Assembly: GCA_039707655.1 (NCBI GenBank) | Contig: CM077670.1 | Location: 147,664,001-147,728,000 of the forward strand | Reading direction: 5' to 3' | DNA length: 64,000 nt | Source of the DNA: Elymus sibiricus | Lineage: Eukaryota > Streptophyta > Magnoliopsida > Poales > Poaceae | Part shown: positions 34,010 through 45,334 of the stretch, in pieces | Layout: every line of letters starts with the position of its first letter | Position numbering within the stretch: the first letter of the stretch is position 1 | Position numbers and translations under genes: made by a program | Notes under the pieces: generated by a model | What the model was told of the DNA's origin: nothing | What the model saw: only the letters and a program-made list of their open reading frames with translations | Database searches by the model: none

Positions 34010-34236
34010 TCAAATGAACCTAATGTGGGACCTTAGCACGATGACTTCCTGACTGTCTAAAACAAGGTTTTCCCGTCTTCGATAAGGAGGGGCGATGATG
34101 GCGGCGGACCTTCGGCTCGCTCTACTGCTCGTAGTCATCGCTAGGTGGTCTACAAATGTGTAGCTGTATTTTTTTTCATGTCTCATGTTCGTTGTACTGC
34201 CATGACTGTTGATGGATAGACCGTAAGTTTTCTGCA
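34010..34236 (+). mobile_element. Possible LINE 3' end fragment
   Basis: The stretch ends with GTTGTACTGCCATGACTG, GATGGATAGACCG and AAGTTTTCTGCAAGAAAA, a wording I associate with 3' ends of grass LINEs. No reverse transcriptase is present. Weak evidence. Confidence 0.3.
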
Positions 34237-34239
34237 AGA

Positions 34240-35530
34240 AAACCTTGGTTGAGTGTGTGTGCGAGCGAGAGATTGTGCGTATGTGTCATATAGAGACACT
34301 AAGGCGGAGATATGAGAGTCTTTGTGTGTTTCTGTGTGTGTTTGTGGAAGATAGAGAGAGACCTATGGGGCTTTGTGTTGTGTGGCGTGGAGAGAGATAG
34401 ACATAGTCAGAGAGTGAGTGTGTGAGATACACATGCAGACATAGGGAGAGAGGTGTGACTTAGAGAGACGGAGAATTTTGGTGTGCGTGTGAGTTAGAGA
34501 GAGACAAGGATATATATATATATACCTGGAGCTAGAGAGAATATACAAGGGTGTGTGTCTTAAAAGAGGGATCCAGGTAGATGGGGTGGTGTGTATGTGT
34601 TTGTTTGTTTGCGCGCACGCGTGTGTATGAGAGGGAGAGTGCATGTGTGGAGAAGAGAGACAACTGATGATGTAAACCTAGTAGGGAAGGGGGAATGATA
34701 TGGCATGTTTGTCCAAGAGAGAGAGGCATGTCTATTGTCGGGATAGCGTTGGTGCGGGCGGGGGTGCGTGCTATTTGGAAGAGACGTCGAGTGTGTGTGT
34801 GTGTGTGTGTGTGTTAGAGAGAGAGAGAGAGATGGTGTGCGAAAGTGGCCTATAGATGCAGAGACGAGGTCGATGGTATGCAAAACTGGCCTATGTATAG
34901 GGAGACGCGAGGAAAGTGAGTCATTGTGTGCATGAGAGAGACTTCATGAGAGATCTAAATAGATGGTGGAAAGAACAGCGTGCAAATTTGAGATCGATGA
35001 TCATCTGGAGAGCTATGGAGAGAGTCACGACATGTAGAGGGAAAGGAGGGTCGGGTGCGCATGTGGAAGAGATGGAAAGAGGAGAGAGGTGCATGAGGAG
35101 AGGGAGGGTGTTTGTGTGTAGGGGTGGTGGTGAGTGAGATGTGTATCAATGCATGTGTGAGAGAGATGGTGGAGAGTATGCGAGTGCCAAATACCTAGGG
35201 AGAAAGATGCTGGGGGGTAGTGTTTTGTGTGTATGGAAAAGATACACGACTAGATAGTGTGTGTGCTTGGGAAAGAGAGATGCCGAGAGACCTAGAGAGT
35301 GGGGGAAGAGATGTGTGCATGTCCGCGAGACAAAGAGATAGATACCTATATTGGGGGGGCAGACCTAGAAGAGAGAGAGGGGATAATGTGTGTGCGTGTT
35401 TGTGTCCGGGGGAGAGAGAAAGGCTTGTGTGGGGGGAAGAGGGGTCGGGGAGGTGTGCTTCAGACAAAGAGTGAGGGGTGTATGTCCGAGAGACATAGAC
35501 GTAATGGAAATATATGGTCAAGAGTGTGTG
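34240..35530 (+). repeat. GA/GT-rich low-complexity tract
   Basis: About 1.3 kb is dominated by GAGAGA, GTGTGT and GGAGA words on plus with hardly any C runs, including a near-perfect (GT)13 at about 34792-34814. The minus strand gives long HTHTHTH and SLSLSL frames that are composition artefacts. A strand-asymmetric purine and GT tract of this size could form unusual DNA structures. Confidence 0.85.
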
Positions 35531-36120
35531 CAATCATGCTTGGTCAATTTGTTTCATATTTTGGACTTTGAGATAGCGATACTTTTGAACATGTGAGGTA
35601 TACTTTGAAGTACTAGATTTACTGACCTACGATTGAAAATTTTGAATTCGACTCCATTATTAGCTTATGTAATTCATTTAAATGGGGGTACATTTTTAAC
35701 CCGGGACTGCGTGATTTCAAATTCATATATCAAACCTAGAGATATGCATATTCGCTCGTGTTCAAACCTTATAATCATCCACTTTATTCATACACATACA
35801 TATTTGTTTGTGTCATCATATTTAGGATAAACACATTCGGAATTTCATTTGAATTGGAGCATATGATGGTATTTGCTTCCACTAGCTAAATGATCCATAT
35901 TTGAATTGAATGGACAATCTAAATTTCGAGTTGGAGACATTGATTTTCGAAACTTGCACCTTTATGTTTTTTTGCGTGCACAACAAATAAATACTCGGCC
36001 ATCATATTATAGTCAGTTGTAGAAGAGTAGAACACATAACTTCAGCTGCCAAAAGCTTTCAAACTTCCCGCTCAGATCGAAATATCTCGTGCCCAAAGTT
36101 TAGCCCTATGATAGTCCTCT
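35531..36120. other. AT-rich sequence, no feature seen
   Basis: It has no long frame and no repeat I can define. Confidence 0.4.
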
Positions 36121-38257
36121 TTTACCACTGCCACATCAATAGAAAAGGGCTGCTTTGGTAACTCCATTGTATTCCCCTCTTTTCCCCCAACATTCTTCCC
36201 CACAACCCCTCCCCTCCCCGCCTCCCCCTCCCCCAAGCCGCCGAATCTAGTCCTTCACCGCAGCGGTGCACCTCACACCCCGCCGGATCTACCTTCCGCA
36301 CCTTGGAACCCCCAACTGCTAACTCACCACTGCACCAGAGCCGCTTCAGTGACTGGCTTGTCCACCGCACTAGATCTGCTTGACCGCCATCATGGCCCAC
36401 CGCACTGGATCTGCTTCACCGGCGCCCTCGTCCACCACAGTGTAGGACCTTCACCAACGCCCTCGTCCACCACATCGCTAGCCCTTCATAGACGCCCTCA
36501 TCCGCCGCAACAGATCCACCTCACCGAAAGCATTGTTCACCGCGCCAGATGTGCTTCGCCGACGCCTTTGTCCACTGCACCGGACCCACTCCACGGTCGC
36601 CATATTCAACTGCACTGGCCCCACTTTACTTACGCCGCCGCCTCATCAGGTTATTTCAATTTGTACTCCTTTGTAATTTTTCTCGTCTCATAGATGGTGC
36701 TCGTCTTTACTGTACAACAGTTCACTTACCATAGATCAACATTCTTGGATGTCGACAGGCGCAGCAACCGAAGCACCAGAGCTGCTTCACCAATGGCGAC
36801 AGCCGCCCCAATCTCAACTGCAACACAAGCACCATCTATGACACTTAGCTTTCACGTATGACCATGATGCACATATGCCGCCGAGAATGAGGTACTATTC
36901 TCCAACGGCCGGCGCCTACGTTCACTTTCTTAGCATAAGCACCGCACCTTCGAATTTCTTCAGGGCATCATTCAATTTTTTATGAGAGGCATGATTCTGC
37001 TTGCACCTGTAGCCTGTAGGTCCAAACGTGTGGTAGTGAATAGGTTATATGTGCTAAATTACAAATCAGTGAACCCCTAGTTACAATGCTTTTGTTTTGT
37101 CCTAAGTATTACTGTACTTCCTAGATATTACTGCCACATATTACTTGTTGCATGTTATATTTATGATAATGGTGTTGTTCTGATGTCACCTGTTGGTTAC
37201 AAATATTGTACTGGACTACTTCTATGTTCTATATGCTAAATTACACATCAGCGAACTAGCTTGTAGTTCCGCTGCTTTTGGTTCGTCTTAACCTACATTT
37301 TTCAATGCTAGCTATTACCGCACTGCTCCGAGCCTCTGTTGTGCGTTCTTGATCTTCCCAAGTAGCATGATTAATTTGTTGCTTTTATTTATTATGGAGC
37401 TGCCAACCGCATCAAACAAAATGCTTTTTCTTTTGGGGTTGATACCTCGACCAAGCATAAAAATTGAGTGAAGCACATATATTGTTGTGTAAGCGCACAC
37501 CCTTCTTTTATTAGTTTATATGAACCATTGATGATCAATTTGAACCAGTGCATGTGATTAAAATTAGTTTTACCAAAATATAGGGGGAAGAATAAACTAC
37601 AACAACTAGATTTGCATGCACGGAAAGCTGACAACATCTTCAAACAACATTGCAACAGCAGCAAGCCTTCACAGCGACCTATGGTAAGCCAGTGTGTTTT
37701 AGTTACTGTGAAATGTCATGCGTGTGGGCTACTTTCTTGGCTTGTGCCCTCAACCTGTAATCCTACAGAGTTACAAATAGTTCAGTTGCCTGCTTTGCTG
37801 TATTGCTTGATTCGAATGCTTGTTTGTTACTTGTTAGGCTATACCTGAGTTGGCCAATGTGTCAGCAGTGCATGTCGTACTGTCCTAAAGAAATGCATGC
37901 CTACTTCATTTTACTCTTTAACTTTTCCTATGAACTCCATCACAAGACTGTCTTGCTAGTTTATACGAGGGCAACTTAAATATAGCGGTGGTACACTGGC
38001 TTTCATCTTACCATTTAATTTTGTTTAAGTGCTTTCTCGGGATATTTCAACTTTTTATATGCCTGGGCAACTTAAATATAGCGGTGGCACACTGGCTTTC
38101 ATCTTACCATTTAATTTTGTTTCCTGCTGATGCAATTTCCATCCATTTCAATATAGCTTGCCATGCTCGGCAATAATTTGTATGTAGTTTACCATGTAAG
38201 CTTACTGCCTGGATCATGTCGTAACTATCTCTTACTCATGTCCAGCGGAAACCTTTC
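36121..38257. other. Possible 5' part of a multi-exon gene relic
   Basis: A GC-rich part (36180-36780) has repeated CC(A/G)CCGCACTGGATCTGCTTCACC words in about six diverged copies, with short Pro, Ala and Ser-rich frames. An AT-rich, intron-like stretch follows, with an exon-like piece at about 37595-37681 that ends at GTAAGC. Two copies of GGCAACTTAAATATAGCGGTGG lie near 37968 and 38065. It may belong to the coiled-coil exon that follows. Confidence 0.35.
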
Positions 38258-38570
38258 AGGATGCAGGTCAAACTAGGACACAATGTACACCCCCAAGATC
38301 TATTTGTGCAAGCAGTGTGCCATCCATGTTACCACATGGTAGCAGTTCAGAGGCAACCCCTTTGGAGAGCACAGATATTATAGTTCTTGAGGCTCTACTA
38401 GAGGCAGAAAGAGAGGGTGTGGCTGCCATGAAAGAGGTAATCCCGATCTTGAGGCTAGAAATGATGCAATTACATGCATGCATTATGCAAGCAAACCAAG
38501 CAGTGGAGGAAGTAAGAAAGTTGCATTTGGAGACGGAGCAGGCCCTGTTGCTTCTACTATCTGAAGCCCA
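38258..38570 (+). CDS. Coiled-coil exon, hypothetical
   Basis: The exon is flanked by a pyrimidine-rich acceptor (TTTCAG at about 38257) and a GTAATC donor. It encodes a Ser-rich start and then a long helix: IIVLEALLEAEREGVAAMKE, MQLHACIMQANQAVEEVRKL, ETEQALLLLLSEAQ. Reading on without splicing gives a stop at 38602-38604. I do not recognise the family. It could be a gene carried by a transposon, because the surroundings are repeats. Confidence 0.4.
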
Positions 38571-38849
38571 GGGTAATCCCAGTTCTTCTTTAGATACCAG
38601 TTGAAATTTTCATTAGATTAGTATACTTGCATGTTGTGTAATGTGTGTGAATTGATTATGATGTAAGACCCCTTATTTGTTGTCCATGTCTTGTAATGAT
38701 CTGTTTTTTAGGCGAGGTAATCCACAGTACTTGTATGAGTGGACATAAGTTGAACTGTTTTTAATGTGAGCAGATTGTGTTGGATGAAATAACTGTTTGG
38801 CTCAAAGTGGATTCAACCTTCTGAATTCTTGGATCATGGAAATTCCAAA

Positions 38850-39107
38850 GGCCTGTTTGGTTCATGACTAACTTTGCCACAACTAAGCTTATGCAAAGTG
38901 TGGCTGCCACAAAAAGTGTGGCTAACAAAATGGCCACCACAAGTGCGGCAAGATTTGGCAAAAAATTGAGCATATGACATGTGGACCATGTAGATAGAAA
39001 AGTGTGGCAAGCCACAAGTGTGGCAATGAACCAAACACATGCCTAAGATGTTGTGTCGTGACTAATGTTAGGCGTGTCAACCTTAGGCTGCAAACCAAAC
39101 AGGCCCT
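38850..39107. mobile_element. MITE with GGCCTGTTTGGTT ends
   Basis: It begins GGCCTGTTTGGTTC and ends with the inverted form AAACCAAACAGGCC. Inside, GTGTGGC words are repeated several times and partly inverted. It is about 256 bp with no frame. Flanks are AAA and CTAAA; a target duplication is not certain. Confidence 0.65.
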
Positions 39108-39384
39108 AAATCATATTCATATATGAAGGTGGAATAAATCTTTGTTGTGCTTTTAAAGATATATATCAAAAAACATAGAATGATGTATAATGAATCATAT
39201 TCGAATACAAAATGGATTTGAATTTAGTTGCCAGGGTAAATCTGAATGCTTATTCTCCCAAAATTTGAACGAAGCAGCCAAACACCTACTCCCTCGTCGG
39301 CTGCCCGAAACCAGTGTTTGGGAGATGGAAATTACTGTCTACCCTTAACACTCACAACCTATCGGCCGGATTTCCAGTGGTCTC

Positions 39385-39900
39385 CATAGGGGTAGGTTTG
39401 TAACTTCACTCAGACGTGACATGACGGCCTCTCACCCCATTCATACACGGTGGGCGCCAAACGTCGGCACCAAAACACATTTGATCCAAGCTCATCCCAA
39501 AGGCTGTCTCTCTCCCTCCATTTCCCCATTCATACATGGTGGGCGCCAAAACATACTCTCCTCGTCCGAAATCGATATCGGCAAATATTTTAAATAGGGG
39601 CAAGTTAGTAACTTCACTCATACGTGACACAACCGCCTGTCAGCCCCGTTCATACATGGTGGGCGCCATAAGACCCTCTTCTTGGCCGAAATAGCTCTCG
39701 GCAAATATTCGGGAGATGCGAGATTACCGTCCTATCCCCAACCGACCAATATCGCTCTGATGTCTGAAATTTTAAACGGGGGCTAAGTTTGTAACTTTCC
39801 CAGCATTTGCGACAAGCGCGTCCCAAAGACATGGTTCCCCCCTCCTCTCTTGCTCCATTTCCCAATTCGTACTCCATGGGCGCCAAAACACCCTCTCCAC
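39385..39900 (+). repeat. Diverged tandem repeat, about 120-200-bp unit
   Basis: The word TTCATACA(C/T)GGTGGGCGCCA occurs near 39440, 39529 and 39650 with a further relative (TTCGTACTCCATGGGCGCCA) near 39865. Each is preceded by CTC(A/T)C or CAGCCCC and by TTTGTAACTTCACTCA(G/T)ACG or relatives. The last unit runs into the start of the reading frame described next, so this resembles a repeated promoter region. Confidence 0.6.
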
Positions 39901-40120
39901 CCCAGCCTCCTTCGTCCGCCACCCCATACACCACCGTCCTCCTCCACCATGCTGGCGCAGGTACCCCGACGCCGTCGTCCATTAGAAGAGATCGACGTCT
40001 CTCATCCTGTAACGCCCCGGACACACCCGCCGACAGTCGTTACTCCTGGTGGGATCTAGACTGGCCCCACAGGTCAATACTAGTCTTTTCTGCGCACTTT
40101 GTCCTCACTCATGCGCACCC

Positions 40121-40207
40121 GAGACCAACTTCCCGATCGGTCACCCATCCTGAAATTACTCCAAGCTGAGCACGCTTAACTTGGGAGTTCTTTCCGAATG
40201 GGCTCCC
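40121..40207 (-). ncRNA. 5S rRNA-derived segment in left Cassandra LTR
   Basis: On minus it contains AAGTTAAGCGTGCT (5S box A region) and AGGATGGGTGACC (box C), in the order and near the spacing found in plant 5S rRNA. The intermediate element is weaker (GGAGTAA). It acts as an internal Pol III promoter in known Cassandra elements. Confidence 0.85.
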
Positions 40208-40451
40208 GGAAAAGAAGAAATTCCTTATTGATATGAGTAGTCTACCATCCCTATTAAGCCAGGCTATCACATAGACCCCCACTCAGAGGAACCGACGTCC
40301 TCGTCGGGCACAGGAACGTTCCCTCTTGGCACATACGTCTGTGCGAGCAATCCGGCACATGTGCCATGCCGTGTTCCACGATGGGCCACAAACGTCATGC
40401 ACAACATGACTGCGCACCTGACCCACAAACATCCGTGTAACCGCGAGGGTC

Positions 40452-40464
40452 GGCTCTGATACCA
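40452..40464 (-). promoter_or_regulatory. Cassandra primer-binding site
   Basis: TGGTATCAGAGCC on minus, the classic initiator tRNA-Met site, three bases inside the LTR edge. Confidence 0.9.
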
Positions 40465-40580
40465 ACTTGTAACGCCCCGGACACACCCACCGACAGTCGT
40501 TACTCCTGGCGGGATCTAGACTGGCCCCACAGATCAATAATAGTCTTTCCTGCGCACTTTGTCCTCACTCATGCGCACCC

Positions 40581-40668
40581 GGGACCAACTTCCCGGTCGG
40601 TCACCCATCCTGAAATTACTCCAAGCTGAGCACGCTTAACTTGGGAGTTCTTTCCGAATGGGCTCCCG
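40581..40668 (-). ncRNA. 5S rRNA-derived segment in right Cassandra LTR
   Basis: Same as the left copy, offset by 460 bp, with both box A and box C words intact on minus. Confidence 0.85.
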
Positions 40669-41136
40669 GAAAAGAAGGAATTCCTTATTGATATGAGTAG
40701 ACTACCATCCCTATTAAGCCAGGCTATCACACATCCACCGCGCCGGATCAGGATCCTTGCATCGTGTCCTCTCGCTTCATCCGTGCCATTGTCCACCTTG
40801 CCGAAGCCGATCCTACGACCATCTTGTCCACCGCGCTAGGACATATCCCCCGCTGCCACCGCCTGCCCTCCCGGATATGCTTCCACGTCGCCGACAGCCA
40901 TTGCAACTACAGCACCCTCAACGTCTCAGAATATGCCTTCACGGTGCCGCAAGAGAGGCGTTACTCTTTCATATCTGCTCAAGTTATTTATCTCAGCCAG
41001 AAAATAGATCGCCACCGCTTTACTATGATTTCTTCTCCATCACTTCGAATCTTACTTGTTAGTTGAAAGCAAACATTGGTTGCGAAGTAGCCTTTCTGCG
41101 GTTTGCACCTTCAGATCTGCCATGGCACGGTCAACA

Positions 41137-42470
41137 CTATACTCGCAGTGCTTACGGTTTTCCCCTTTTATATTCCACTACCATCATCCTAGGTGCTTCG
41201 AGTCGTGCTAGCACTGCTCCTCAACCCATCAAGCTAAACAACATGCCACTCATAATTCCAAAGTTTAGTTGTTCAAATACGAATGTGATATGACTCTGAT
41301 ATTACAAAAACAGAGACACATTTAATTGGTCAGCTAATGTTCCCACTTTAGTTTCGAAAAGCATGTGCGCCACATATAGAGAGACAACAGGGAATTGCAT
41401 TTCTTTATGTGGTCTGGTTCATCATGGGCGGGTAACGAACATTGTATTATCCAAAACCTGCTTGCTCTTATTTAACATGTTCCTCTTTTGTTCTTCTTTA
41501 ATAAGTATAGTAGTATAGTATGTTCCTTGTCCGGAAGAGGAGCAGGGAAATTTGCAGTCGACAGGTCTATTGGGTCACTTCTGGTGGATGCTTTCAACTC
41601 TTCAAGTTGGTCTGCCATAATATCAAGGAAATGCTGGGAGCTGTGATGCCTTTGAGAGTCTAGACTAATAGTAACAGTTGTGTGCCTTCAGTTGAAGAGA
41701 GCTACCCCTGTAGGGGATCCGAAGCCCATATTTTCCAAGTAGTTCCACTTTCCCGATTTTACTCGTGATGCTTAGGGTTTTCCCCTTTTATCTACACTAT
41801 GATCTGTGTAGGTGCTTTATGTCATACTAGCAGCACTCCACCCTTCAAGCTAAACAACACACCACTCATGATTCCAAAGCTTAGTTGTTTAAATACGAAT
41901 GTGATATGATACTGATATTAGTTAACAAACACACATTTAATTCGTCGGCTAATCCTCCCACTTGAGTTTCCAAATGCATGTGGCCACATATAGAGAGACA
42001 GCAGGGAATTGCATTTCCTTGTGCGCTCTAGTTCATCATGGGTGGGCAACGAACATTGTATAGAAAGAAGCGGAATCTCCATAATATGCTTCCTCTTCTA
42101 TTCTTTAACATGTTCCTCTTTTGTTCTTCTTTAATAAGTACAGTATGTTCCTTGTCAGGAAGCGGAGCAGTGATCTGTAGTCGACAAGTCTATTGGGCCG
42201 CTTCTGCTAGATGCTTTTTTGCACTTCGAGTTGGTCTGCCATAATGTCCAGGAAATGTTGGGAGCTATGTGGCCATTGAGAGACTAGCCTGATAGTAACA
42301 GTAGTGCGCCTTCAGTTGAATAGAGCTGGCCTCTAGGGGATCGAAAGGCTTAATATTAGTAGCGGCAATACAACCCCACATTTTCCAGCCAGTTCCACTT
42401 TCCCGATTTATTTATGATGCTTATGGTTTCCCCCTTTTATGTACACTGTGATATGCCTAGATGCTTTGTG
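41137..42470 (+). repeat. Tandem duplication, about 640-bp unit
   Basis: Two near-complete units (41137 to about 41762 and about 41763-42415) and the start of a third (to about 42470). Shared words include GGTTTTCCCCTTTTAT, AAGCTAAACAACA, TTTAACATGTTCCTCTTTTG, GTTGGTCTGCCATAAT and GTTCCACTTTCCCGATTT. Units differ by small indels and about 10% of bases by eye. The third unit is cut by the LTR start at 42473. No frame is shared. Confidence 0.8.
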
Positions 42471-42472
42471 TC

Positions 42473-43279
42473 TGTGACAACCCGAGACCGATGCTCCAGA
42501 AGCCTCCCGCTATATTTCGTTATCGCCGCGTTGATTATTTGGCTTTTTGCATTTCATCATGTCATCATGCGCATTGCGTCCGCATGTTTTCATAAAACTT
42601 GCTTCCGTTTGTAGTTGTCGGTTCTCCCCATTGTCTTCGTTGTTCGTTCTGAGACCAACCACACTCGCATGCGCTCGCGACATCTCCGAAATATTATTTT
42701 CTAAGTGGAAATAAAACGTTCTCAGAATGTGTTAAAAGTTGGCCTGCAGTGTTATTATATTGTAGGTAGACCGCCTGCCAAATTTCGTCGCATTCGGAGG
42801 TCGTTTGATACCCCAACCGTAAACTATAGCGGCACTATAGCCGGTCAATTATCGGACGTTTTCGGTATTTCAAATTGTTGCCGGGCTGCCCAATTCCCTC
42901 TCATTTCAGTCCAAAGCCCATCTACATAGCCCACCTAACAACCTAACCTAGCCCCTCTGTTCGGAGCCGTCCGATCGTGATCGAACGGCTCAAAATCTAC
43001 CCCTAATCCCCTCCTAGTCCCACCTGCCTATTTAAGCCAGCCTCTCCTTCCAGTTTTGGGCAGAAAACCCTAGATCCTACCCTATTCCCCCGCAGCCACC
43101 GCCGCCACTGTGTCCCTCCTCAATTTCTTCCCTGCCCAACCGATGCCCTTCACCTCGCAGCCAACCACCGAGACCCAACCACCTCCTTCCACCTCGGGAT
43201 CCCTCCTGATCCAGTCCATCCACCGAGCCATCCATCAACCCGCAGCACGCCTGAGATACCCGCTCCCGCAAGCCCTCAT
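42473..43279 (+). repeat. LTR fragment, plus orientation
   Basis: It starts TGTGACAACCCGAGACCG, a start I associate with Triticeae Gypsy LTRs, and shows a promoter-like CTATTTAAGCC near 43028 followed by GGCAGAAAACCCTAG. It breaks off at 43279 where another LTR starts. No partner copy is in the window. Confidence 0.45.
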
Positions 43280-45257
43280 TGTAACGCCCAATATGTGGTC
43301 CAATCCTCAAGGAACTCGAAGGTCCCGCTAAGGATAGAAGCGCATATTGGAGACGCTTCGCAAGGTGGACATCGTTACATCATACCATGTACTAAATAGA
43401 TGAGAATACCAGATAAAGGCTTACACTCGCCACAAGCTACAGCGTGAATACATAAATATATCAATACATAGCAATCATCATACAGAAGAGCAGAATCCGA
43501 CTACGGATGAAATCAAACGAAAAAGAAGAATGACATCCACCCTGCTAGTCCCAGGCTGCCAACCGAGAACCCATCCTATGATCAACGAAGAAGAAGAAGC
43601 AGAAGAAGAACTCCAAATAGAACAAGCATCGCTCTCACGTCAAATCATCGCTTTACCTGTACCTGCACCTATTGTTGTAGTAAACTGTGAGCCACGAGGA
43701 CTCAGCAATCCCATTACCATGGGTATCAAGACTAGCAAAGCTTAATGGGTATGGAATGGTTAAGTGGTGAGGTTGCAGCAAGCACTAAGCATTGTATGGT
43801 GGCTAACTTAGGAGTACAAGAATAAGAAGAGTAACTACGCATAAACGGACGTCAACTAGTAATGATCAAGAAGTGATCCTGAACACCTACCTACGAGTAA
43901 AACATAACCCCACCGTGTTCTCTTCCCGAACTCACTCGAAAAGAGACGATCACAGTTACGCATGTGGTTGGTGTATTTTAATTAGATTTAGTGTCAAGTT
44001 CTCTACAACCGGAGGTTATAAATTTCCAAGTCGCCACATAACCACGGGCATGGTTTTCCGAAAGATTTAACCCTGTAGGGGTGTCCCAACTAGTCCATCA
44101 CAAACTATCACAAGCCGTGGTGGAAAGACCTCAACCTCGAGATAGCCCGATCAACCTCGAGACAGCCCGAAGTATCCTCAGAATCCCGGTGCACAAGACA
44201 TTTCGACAATGGTAAAACAAAAACAGCAAGACCTCCCGACGTGCCGACACCCTGATAGTAGCCGCGCGTATCTCGTCTCCGGCCACGATCGGGTGAACAC
44301 TACGTACGGCAACCGAATACCCCAGTTAACTGGGTGGCACCGCAAGTGGCTCTAGTTTTGGACCAACACCATCAGCACTGGCCCACCTGTATTATGTTGA
44401 ATTAACAATCCCCGGGGACGCCACCTCACACTTGGCAACGTTACTGGGAACTATCGAGCAGAAGCACAATCGGATAGAAGCAAACGACATGGTAAACAAG
44501 CAAGCATAAACATGGCATGATGCAGAATCAAGTATGATGCATGTCCGGTTTAAAGATGCATGGCATGGCAAGATGCAACAACCAAATACTACACATTAAG
44601 TGAAGCTCAATATGCAACGAGTTGCATATTGACGAAACTTCACATTCAATTACTTAGTTCACTCACGTTTAGGTACTCATCAATATTAAATGTTGGTTAA
44701 CACGGCAAGAGAGAAGCATCATTAAACTACATATCTAGGCAATTTAAATTAGGCCGGAAACAACACATAGCAATTCCGGAAAATCCTCATATGTTATTTT
44801 CGAATTTGCTACTATTCTGTCTAAAACACAATTTTGAAGTTGTTAGACAGCAAAATAAAGTGCACCATGTTAATCTACACAATTTTCTACTCCATTTACA
44901 TATATAATTTATTTAATTCGGAGCTACAGTTATTTAGTTATGAAATAAACCATTTTAGCATGTCATTTATGCAAAATAATGCAAACAGCAATTTTAAACA
45001 TTTTTAACATGGATGGAAGTTGCATATTATGAAACTACATGAAATTCTACTCAAGTTTCATATATGACATCATTTATTTGCATGCATGGATATTTATTTA
45101 TTGGCATTTTAAAACAGTGGCAGTTCTGAAATTATGCATGCACTGGAAAATGCTAAATCCACAAAGTAGGAAAAAAATGCATGGGCCAAAACAACTGTAA
45201 CAGTGGCGGCCCAGCGGCTGAGTGTGTGTGTGCAAAAATAAATAGAACAGAGGAAAC

Positions 45258-45334
45258 AAAAAAAATGTGAGCCTGGGATTCGAACCCGGGTCCCCTGGAT
45301 GGAGGCACGGCGCGACGACCAGCTGGGCTACAGG
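45258..45334 (-). repeat. tRNA-like module with Pol III boxes
   Basis: On minus, box A TAGCCCAGCTGG (45319-45330) is followed 32 bases later by a perfect box B GGTTCGAATCC (45276-45286) and then a T8 run (45258-45265), a Pol III terminator. The stems fit a tRNA only partly. It could be a SINE head or a tRNA-derived promoter inside the LTR fragment. Confidence 0.5.

Larger units (their letters stand above)
40008..40731 (-). mobile_element. Cassandra TRIM retrotransposon
   Basis: A complete 724-bp element with two 264-bp LTRs (40008-40271 and 40468-40731), ends TGTAACGCCCC and GGCTATCACA on plus, and a perfect 5-bp target duplication CATCC (40003-40007 and 40732-40736). The primer site on minus reads TGGTATCAGAGCC (40452-40464), complementary to initiator tRNA-Met, and a purine tract lies after the left LTR (GAGTGGGGGTCTA on minus). 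It has no coding part. The LTRs carry a 5S rRNA-like segment, the hallmark of Cassandra. About ten differences between LTRs by eye suggest moderate age. Confidence 0.92.
39831..41066 (+). pseudogene. Reading frame split by a Cassandra insertion
   Basis: ATG 39831 opens a Pro and Ser-rich frame that is cut at 40007. It continues exactly in frame at 40737, after the Cassandra element and one copy of its CATCC target duplication, and stops at 41064-41066, about 168 codons in all. The second half reads AIVHLAEADPTTILSTALGH, RLPSRICFHVADSHCNY, EYAFTVPQERRYSFI. The frame being open across the empty site argues that it was coding before the insertion. I do not recognise the protein. The frame may be an exon whose true end is a splice site near 40984. 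Confidence 0.5.

Noticed and set aside
34360..35530. Several minus-strand frames rich in His-Thr and Ser-Leu
   Set aside because: They come from GA/GT low-complexity DNA and have no domain or codon signal.
40121..40668. Genuine 5S rRNA genes
   Set aside because: Only the internal promoter words and neighbouring bases are kept; the segments lie in LTRs with a target duplication and are Cassandra parts.
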